Assembly (NCBI GenBank): GCA_902464115.1
Contig: CABQIF010000048.1
Coordinates: forward strand, 1-14,159
Direction of reading: 5' to 3'
Length of the DNA: 14,159 nucleotides
Origin: an uncultured Ruminococcus sp.
Lineage (GTDB): Bacteria; Bacillota; Clostridia; Oscillospirales; Ruminococcaceae
In this document: piece by piece, positions 8,852 to 14,159 of the stretch
Position numbering within the stretch: position 1 is the first letter of the stretch
How the letters are laid out: every line of letters begins with the position of its first letter
Translations under genes and position numbers: made by a program
Notes under the pieces: model-generated
Seen by the model: the letters and a program-made list of their open reading frames with translations, nothing else
Databases searched by the model: none
What the model was told of the DNA's origin: nothing

Positions 8852-11451
8852 AACAAACCTCTTTCGTTTTTGTTCATGAGAGAACCTCTCCACCGCCGCT
8901 GGCGGTTCCCCTCTCCTTTCAGAGGAGGCAAGATACCGACGCATGGCTCTCCTGAAAGGGGAGCTGGCAAGCCGCAGGCTTGACTGAGGGGTAGAATCAC
9001 ACCAAACGGATGTCTTTCAAAATCCCAGCTTGTTTCAAACGAATCCCAGTCAGTTTGAGAAATTTTAATATTTTCTTCAGCGATTGCTTCAATTTGTTTA
9101 ATTGATTTAAGTTGCACAGGTAAATCAAGAACATCTCTAACTGTTGTATTAAGTGTAGGATTATACATATTTAAAAGTGTATATGCTACAACTCCATTTA
9201 GAAAAGCAAGAAGCCATAAGTCAAAATCATTTTTCTTTGCAATAACTGTAGGTGCTCCCGAACTGTAATGATGTTCTTCATGTTTCATTCTAAAGCCATT
9301 TTTATAAGAGGTAATTAAATTCCAGCAAACTCCTCTTTTGCCACAGTATTTCTGATTATATAAACCACCATGACTAGCATAAAATTCTTTTGCTGTTGAA
9401 GACCAATCAACAACATCAAGATCATTTCCTGCCCATCGTCTGAAAATGCCTCCATTTGCATATGGTTGCCATCTGTCTGTATTAGATATTTCCCACCAGT
9501 TCCTTGTATAGAGTTCGTTATTATGTGTTTTATTTCTTCCTGCAGATTCATAAAAATTTCGAACTTTTGGCAATGAAAAAATTTTGAAATTTTTCCACCA
9601 ATAAGCGACCGGAGAACCAGGGATTTTGGAGAAGTTTTCGGCATTGCTCTCATAGTAAAAACCACACTTATGATTTGAGATTGCTTCCAGTGCTTTCTGT
9701 CTTTGTACTTCCATTCCGCCACGAAATTCTGTCAATCTCAGATAAGCTCCGTTTTTGCATACTTTGCTATTTTTCAGGACAAATGTACAAATCGGCACAG
9801 TTGCTTCTTCAAATGCAGAGTACTCAAACTGAATCAAGGTTTCAATTGTTCGTGTATTATAAATGTAATTCCGCATTTTTTCATAGCTTTGAATAAACAT
9901 CCATACATATGGCGTTAAGAAACCAAGATAGCCCTCTAATTTTGCCATTTTCGTGCATTTGACAACAAAAGCAGAAAACAAATCGGATTTATAATCTGGA
10001 TAATTTTTCTTGATGAAGTCTGACAGCGTTGCATTCATACCAGAGCCGCCCATATACGGCGGATTGGTGCAGACCACATCATATTTCTGCATCAGAATCC
10101 GAGCCACTCGCATCATCATTTCCAGCTGCTCTGCCTGCATCCCGAACGTCGGCAGGAACGCAGAAACCGCTTCGTCCAGCCCAGCCGGTTTCGTCACCGT
10201 CATCAGTGAGCCATAGGTGTCAGCGAACTGGAACTGCTCTGCAAACTTTCGCAGGCTGCCGCTCAGCAGGGAAGTGTCTACATGCATCACATCCGCAAAA
10301 TTCGCAAGATTTGGCTGATTTTCCGCCGATAGAATGCGGCGGTTGTATTGCCGTGCTTTCATCATCACCGCAAAATATGCCAGCTGATAGGCACGGCGGT
10401 CGATGTCCAGCCCATAGAGATTGTTTCGTAGGATGAACTTGGCTGCATCTCGCTCTGACCATCCGCAGGCGGTGTAAATATCTATCAATACATCGAATGC
10501 ATAGACCAGAATATGTCCGCTGCCCATGCACGGATCAATGATTTTGATTTGTTCCGGCTGAATCTCCCGATAGGCAGCACGCAGGTTTTCCAGTTCCGAT
10601 TTTACAGCGTCTTCCTGTTCTGCCTCTTCCAGATAGTACTTCCAGTCGGCATGTTCCGGCTTGCCGTGACCCTCTGTCCAGAGTCTGCCCAGCGAGTTTT
10701 CCACCATGTACCGTACAATCCAATCCGGCGTGAAAAGTTGCGTAGCTGCTGGAATATCTGCTGCACTGATTTTGACATTTTTCTTGAGATTGGCAAAAAC
10801 CTTATCTTTCGGCTCAGAGTTGTAATATTGATATAACCATCCGATAATCTGCACCTGGTCGTTCCAATCCTCTTCCGGAATATCTTTCACCATATGGGCA
10901 ATGACGCTATCTTCACGCAGTAGATTTTTCGGGAATAGCAGTTCTGTCCATCCGCCGATTCGCTCAAACATCTCCGGCAAGCCTTCGTTCAGGGCATTGC
11001 ACTGCGTGATGATGATATACTGATACAGCTGTTCGTTTTTTTGCTGTTCCAGAAGTTCTAGTACAAGTTCTTTGTCCAGCCCATCAATTTCCAGATTCAC
11101 CGCATCGGTCAATACTTCTGGCTTGAAATTGCCGTTCTCGTCCGAGAAAATGCGAGTATGCGACGGGAGATAATTGTTCACCTCCATGAATCGCAGGGCG
11201 ATGAAGCGGTTAAACCATGTATAAGCAGCTTCCTCCATGGTCGAAGCGAAGCCTTTCGCCTGAATCTGTGCGATAAGCTGGGCACGCTGGCTTTGTTCCG
11301 CAGGGGTTAAAGACTGCCCATTGACCGCTGCCTGTGATGGATTGTTTTTTCCGTCCTCTGTGACTTCATATTCAAATGCCTTTTGTGTGACTGCCTGAAT
11401 CAGCATGATTCTTGCCGAAACAGCGAAATTTTTAATTGCGTTCTTGTTCAT
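8809..11451 (-). CDS. pglX: N-terminal part of split BREX-1 adenine methyltransferase PglX (BrxX), with element-coded tail
   Basis: The product is 880 aa, of which about 816 are native PglX; intact BREX-1 PglX is near 1,200. It transfers methyl groups from S-adenosylmethionine to adenine in the BREX site and gives the system its specificity. Seen here are the N-terminal helical domain (1-250), SAM motif DPCMGSGHILV (306-316), LYGLDIDRRAYQLA (345-358), the catalytic NPPY (463-466, within TNPPYMGG), and a target-recognition region from about 480 onward. Native sequence ends at ETSWDFERHPF (806-816). Residues 817-880 come from the inserted hairpins and overlap DUF559, ending in a hydrophobic IIIILVII stretch. 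The start at 11451 is supported by GAGGTG (11463-11458), 6 nt away and overlapping the brxC stop; an upstream in-frame ATG at 11538 lies inside brxC and is rejected. Codons for residues 478-816 are much more AT-rich than the rest. Methylation function may be lost, or may depend on the separate C-terminal product. Confidence 0.9.
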   Translation of the reverse strand: MNKNAIKNFAVSARIMLIQAVTQKAFEYEVTEDGKNNPSQAAVNGQSLTPAEQSQRAQLIAQIQAKGFASTMEEAAYTWFNRFIALRFMEVNNYLPSHTRIFSDENGNFKPEVLTDAVNLEIDGLDKELVLELLEQQKNEQLYQYIIITQCNALNEGLPEMFERIGGWTELLFPKNLLREDSVIAHMVKDIPEEDWNDQVQIIGWLYQYYNSEPKDKVFANLKKNVKISAADIPAATQLFTPDWIVRYMVENSLGRLWTEGHGKPEHADWKYYLEEAEQEDAVKSELENLRAAYREIQPEQIKIIDPCMGSGHILVYAFDVLIDIYTACGWSERDAAKFILRNNLYGLDIDRRAYQLAYFAVMMKARQYNRRILSAENQPNLANFADVMHVDTSLLSGSLRKFAEQFQFADTYGSLMTVTKPAGLDEAVSAFLPTFGMQAEQLEMMMRVARILMQKYDVVCTNPPYMGGSGMNATLSDFIKKNYPDYKSDLFSAFVVKCTKMAKLEGYLGFLTPYVWMFIQSYEKMRNYIYNTRTIETLIQFEYSAFEEATVPICTFVLKNSKVCKNGAYLRLTEFRGGMEVQRQKALEAISNHKCGFYYESNAENFSKIPGSPVAYWWKNFKIFSLPKVRNFYESAGRNKTHNNELYTRNWWEISNTDRWQPYANGGIFRRWAGNDLDVVDWSSTAKEFYASHGGLYNQKYCGKRGVCWNLITSYKNGFRMKHEEHHYSSGAPTVIAKKNDFDLWLLAFLNGVVAYTLLNMYNPTLNTTVRDVLDLPVQLKSIKQIEAIAEENIKISQTDWDSFETSWDFERHPFGVILPLSQACGLPAPLSGEPCVGILPPLKGEGNRQRRWRGSLMNKNERGLLWRKIIIILVIIQI
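8858..8864 (-). promoter_or_regulatory. Ribosome binding site for DUF559
   Basis: AAAGAGG at 8864-8858 lies 6 nt before the ATG at 8851, within the tail of the pglX-N reading frame. It fixes the DUF559 start well downstream of the hairpin cluster, which itself could affect access of ribosomes arriving from pglX-N. Confidence 0.6.
8885..8995. repeat. Cluster of four hairpins flanking the DUF559 gene (REP/MITE-like end)
   Basis: Four short palindromes lie side by side: ACCGCC-GCT-GGCGGT (8892-8906), CTCCT-TTCAG-AGGAG (8913-8927), GCTCTCC-TGAAA-GGGGAGC with one G-T pair (8946-8964), and CAAGCC-GCA-GGCTTG (8968-8982). The two central ones also form a longer imperfect inverted repeat with each other (8911-8927 against 8947-8963, 14 of 17 matching). 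From memory, similar GC-rich hairpin strings accompany many DUF559 genes in clostridial gut bacteria. Here the string is on the upstream side of DUF559 only; nothing comparable is seen on its downstream side. It is translated in the pglX-N frame as residues about 820-857. Confidence 0.75.
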
Positions 11452-11461
11452 ATATCTCACC

Positions 11462-14159
11462 TCAAATGATATGGAGGACATCGTGCCCATTGAGCTTTTG
11501 CAGTAATGTTTTCTTGATTTCTGCAACATATCGATCAATATCTGTTTCGCTCTTCAGCTGCATGGTGTGGCAGATTGTACTGCGGTTGATGGTTACCGTG
11601 TCAACATCCGGTTCTGCAACGACAAGCAACTTTTGCAGATACTGTTGCCGAATGTTACCGATTTGAATTTTCATCGCATCGAGGGTCGTCAGTTTTTCTG
11701 CGTGTTCTGCATCGGTTCGCTTTTCCATCAACATTGCATCTGCACGCTGAACAATATCACTTTGTTTCACGTCAGCAGTCTGATGAATTTCACCCATTGC
11801 CGCTTGAATTTCTCCAATTACTTCTTCCCGTTTTTGTACAAGCAGGTTTGCATACACGTTCTGAATGATTTGTACCAGTTCCGGCAGTTCGCTGATTCGT
11901 TTGTACGGCTTCGGCATCGAAAGGATTTCCTTGATTTTGGCAATTGCAGCGATGGCATCGCTTTCCGTCTGGAAATATTCTTTTTCTGTGTTTACGAGTT
12001 CTGTCTGTGCTTTTGCACGGTCGAAGATTTCTCTTTGTATCCGGAAGAACGTGTCCACATCGGAAATATCTTCTGAGAAGTCGAGGAAATCATCTTGTAG
12101 TTCTACCGCTTTTTTCAGCAGTGCGATGCTGTCGTTTTTTTGTGCAAGCAGTTTCTCGCAGAGATTGATTCCATTTTCAACAACATTTTTTCCGGGATAT
12201 GCAGAGAAAGTGTATTCCTTTGCAATGCGTTCCTGAAGGGCTGCACGCTCTGTATCAAACTTTTCTATGATATAGCAAATCAGATCCGCTTCATCGTCTG
12301 GAATTGCACCCAATGTGCAATTATGATATTCACTAAGAAATTCCCGACATTTCTTGATCAATGCTGTCGGTGGAGCAACTTTGAACGCAATGATTGCCTT
12401 GTCAATTTCTGTTTTTTTCCGCAGATAATCTATGATTTTTTTATCACTCGGCGAAATAATTGTACCGCCATATTTCAACACCAATTTTTGTGCCGCAATC
12501 AATTCTGCAACAATTGCTGCAATGTCAATTTCACGCCAGCCATAGGGGATTGCCTGATATCGTTTTTGCAGATCGCCCATAGAGGTTGGCAGCTGTCGTT
12601 CTTTCTGAATTTCCAGATATTGCAGCAGTTCTTTGCTTGCTTCAGCGTTTGGCGATTCTGTTCCTGCAAGCACCATTTGCTTACTGCCGTTCAGAATTTG
12701 CAGAAGATCCGCATCACTGTCGTAATTTTTCCGGATATATCCCAGTTTTGTGTAAACGCTTTCTACAAGAACGCTCATTGCCCGTTCCACACAGTCTTTT
12801 ACTGAAGAAACTTTCATCATCAGCTTATCGCCTGCAACATAAATTCTACCTGCAACAATGGCAGCAGAAATCAATTCCTCTGCACGCTTTTCATGTGCAG
12901 AAGCTTGATTTTGTCTTGCTCGGATAATATTTTGAATCATTTCTGGAAGCTGTGTCACATTTTTACTCTTAACATAGCGACGAATCTTCATGGCATCTTC
13001 CAATTCTTTGAAATAAGGCTGGCTCTCTGCCAGAACAATGATGACTTCATTGTCAGCAGCGGATTTCATCCGGAAAACAGAATCATCCATGGTATAAATT
13101 TCCGAAGCAACGGTGATGAAATGTAATGCGATAGAGCCGGTCAGCTGACCAATGACGGTTTCATCAATTCGTTCATCATAGGGGAAATCGTATTTTCCAT
13201 ACCGGAATTTTTTGCTGACAAACAGTTTTCCGAAGATAATATCCGAGATTGCTTTTGTAATAATGGCACTGTCTACAGGGGTATTCCGAATTTCACGGGC
13301 AATATCCTGTTCATCGTCTGTCAGAAAAGTATAAGTATCGCCTGCTCTGGAAACATAGTTTTGCGATACCAATCTGTCCAAGGATTGTTGTATTTCAAGG
13401 CGGGTGGAAATCTTATCCGTACGAATATCTTCTGCCATGAGAATGCTGATATTGTCCACATTTGCCTTGATATCGTCTACATAGCGTACGAGATACAGGA
13501 GTTTCAAGATATTGACATCATATTGCTCAATGCCATCATGATGATCTGCTGCATCTTGACAACGGTCAATGACACGGCGAATGGAGCTGTCCAAGAACGT
13601 GTGAAGGGTATCATAGAATAGATAGAATGGAACGAGTGCATATTCATCTTTGTTTTGAATTGCCTGAGCTGCTTCCTGAAAGCCGGAAAGCATGGAGCGT
13701 TCGCCGCCGGAGAGATGCTTTCCAGAGTTTCCATGCTTTCTGATTTCCGCAAGAACATTTTGCATCAAGCGGAACTGATAGGGGACAAACGGATAAGTTT
13801 CTACAAATTCGCCCTCGCCAGTATAACCCTTTAAATCAAGTATCGCATGACTGAATGTAAACAGATTTTTCAGTACCTGATGATTCTTTTCATATTGCTG
13901 TTTGAGCAGTTGTTCTGCAATTTCTGTTTTAGCAAGAATTCGTTTTTTGATGACTTCATCCACGGAAGAAGAACTCAAACTCAACCGTGTATTGAATCGT
14001 CCCTGAATCTTAGAAAAGTCATCGCCGCTGATTTTGGTGATGCTGTCAATTGCCTCCTGAGAAGTTACCATGACCCAAACTCTGCCGCCGCATTTTGTCC
14101 CGATTTCTTCCACAATGGTTTGCAAATTCAGCATAAGGTCAGAATCCGAGCCAATATAT
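11462..14159 (-). CDS. brxC: BREX type 1 protein BrxC (PglY-like ATPase), 5' end outside window
   Basis: The frame stays open to the right edge; the codons just before the first internal ATG (14134) read YIGSDSDL, which continues into the family sequence, so the gene starts beyond the window. About 898 residues are visible, against roughly 1,200 for the family, so the N-terminal third with the Walker A ATP site is out of sight. Visible hallmarks, numbered from M14134: VWVMVTSQE (19-27, sensor-like), GRFNTRLSL (45-53, possible arginine finger), YPFVPYQF (114-121), GKHLSGGERSML (138-149), then a long helical C-terminal half with probable coiled coils. BrxC is a large P-loop ATPase required for BREX defence and, in studied systems, for methylation. 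The stop is 10 nt before pglX, and the pglX ribosome site overlaps it. I see no frameshift in the visible part. Confidence 0.94.
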   Translation of the reverse strand, partial: YIGSDSDLMLNLQTIVEEIGTKCGGRVWVMVTSQEAIDSITKISGDDFSKIQGRFNTRLSLSSSSVDEVIKKRILAKTEIAEQLLKQQYEKNHQVLKNLFTFSHAILDLKGYTGEGEFVETYPFVPYQFRLMQNVLAEIRKHGNSGKHLSGGERSMLSGFQEAAQAIQNKDEYALVPFYLFYDTLHTFLDSSIRRVIDRCQDAADHHDGIEQYDVNILKLLYLVRYVDDIKANVDNISILMAEDIRTDKISTRLEIQQSLDRLVSQNYVSRAGDTYTFLTDDEQDIAREIRNTPVDSAIITKAISDIIFGKLFVSKKFRYGKYDFPYDERIDETVIGQLTGSIALHFITVASEIYTMDDSVFRMKSAADNEVIIVLAESQPYFKELEDAMKIRRYVKSKNVTQLPEMIQNIIRARQNQASAHEKRAEELISAAIVAGRIYVAGDKLMMKVSSVKDCVERAMSVLVESVYTKLGYIRKNYDSDADLLQILNGSKQMVLAGTESPNAEASKELLQYLEIQKERQLPTSMGDLQKRYQAIPYGWREIDIAAIVAELIAAQKLVLKYGGTIISPSDKKIIDYLRKKTEIDKAIIAFKVAPPTALIKKCREFLSEYHNCTLGAIPDDEADLICYIIEKFDTERAALQERIAKEYTFSAYPGKNVVENGINLCEKLLAQKNDSIALLKKAVELQDDFLDFSEDISDVDTFFRIQREIFDRAKAQTELVNTEKEYFQTESDAIAAIAKIKEILSMPKPYKRISELPELVQIIQNVYANLLVQKREEVIGEIQAAMGEIHQTADVKQSDIVQRADAMLMEKRTDAEHAEKLTTLDAMKIQIGNIRQQYLQKLLVVAEPDVDTVTINRSTICHTMQLKSETDIDRYVAEIKKTLLQKLNGHDVLHII

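Larger units (their letters stand above)
8486..9003 (-). mobile_element. DUF559 module inserted into pglX (probable boundaries)
   Basis: The module of about 0.5 kb runs from the hairpin cluster to the end of the DUF559 gene. On the pglX side family-like sequence ends at ETSWDFERHPF (codon at 9006-9004), and the repeat begins within a few bases of the CCCCTCAGTC stretch around 8994. The other edge lies at or close to the DUF559 stop. I find no clear target-site duplication and no transposase, so if it moved it did so by another route (repair at a nuclease cut, or help in trans). The exact ends cannot be fixed without an uninterrupted relative. Confidence 0.6.

Noticed and set aside
8852..8944. 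Longer DUF559 start at 8944 (152 aa)
   Set aside because: The added 31 residues are a translation of the hairpin repeat, while the ATG at 8851 has a good ribosome site and matches the usual DUF559 start.
8481..9006. Split intein halves at the pglX break
   Set aside because: The residues after HPF are coded by the hairpin repeat, and the C-terminal half starts directly with PglX-like sequence. No intein N-terminal Cys block or C-terminal HN motif is visible.
11452..11538. Longer pglX start at 11538
   Set aside because: It would lie inside brxC; the family N-terminus MNKNAIKNFAV and a well-placed GAGGTG support 11451.
12140..12805. Plus-strand 221-aa open frame opposite brxC (also one of 154 aa at 7669-8133 opposite pglX-C)
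   Set aside because: Both are fully opposite well-supported conserved genes, have low-complexity composition rich in Cys/Phe or Leu/Val, and show no recognisable domain.

Overview
The window holds most of a type 1 BREX phage-defence operon, read entirely on the minus strand (right to left). From upstream to downstream it contains: brxC (5' end beyond the right edge), pglX/brxX broken into two open reading frames by a small DUF559 (Vsr-like, PD-(D/E)XK) nuclease gene with hairpin-rich flanking DNA, pglZ, brxL, and a last gene for a zinc-ribbon protein with two tandem CbbX/SpoVK-type AAA+ domains. A strong inverted repeat 55 bases past the last stop is a plausible operon terminator. brxA and brxB, normally the first BREX-1 genes, would lie beyond the right edge.

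The genes are packed as one transcription unit. The gaps are 10 nt (brxC-pglX) and 20 nt (pglZ-brxL). There are overlaps of 43 nt (pglX-N/DUF559), 4 nt (pglX-C/pglZ) and 1 or 4 nt (brxL/AAA+). Each junction has a Shine-Dalgarno sequence, and I see no internal promoter or terminator on the coding strand. The protein sequences, the moderate GC, the GGAGG-type ribosome sites and the style of the DUF559/hairpin module suggest a Bacillota host, probably a clostridial gut bacterium (Oscillospiraceae/Ruminococcus-like). This is inference; no rRNA or taxonomic marker is present.

Expected roles: PglX is the adenine methyltransferase that marks self DNA and recognises the BREX site. BrxC (ATPase), PglZ (alkaline-phosphatase-fold protein) and BrxL (AAA+ with Lon-like domain) are needed with it for phage exclusion. 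The tandem AAA+ protein is not one of the six core BREX-1 proteins. Its start is translationally joined to the brxL stop, so it looks like a dedicated accessory component.

The most notable points are: (1) pglX is split at about residue 816 by a roughly 0.5 kb DUF559 module, yet both halves look intact, lie in the same reading frame, and the downstream half has its own ribosome site and start codon; (2) the part of pglX encoding residues about 478-816 is far more AT-rich than the rest of the gene, as expected if the target-recognition part had been exchanged; (3) the coupled zinc-ribbon/tandem-AAA+ gene. The remaining long open frames on the plus strand are shadows of these genes.
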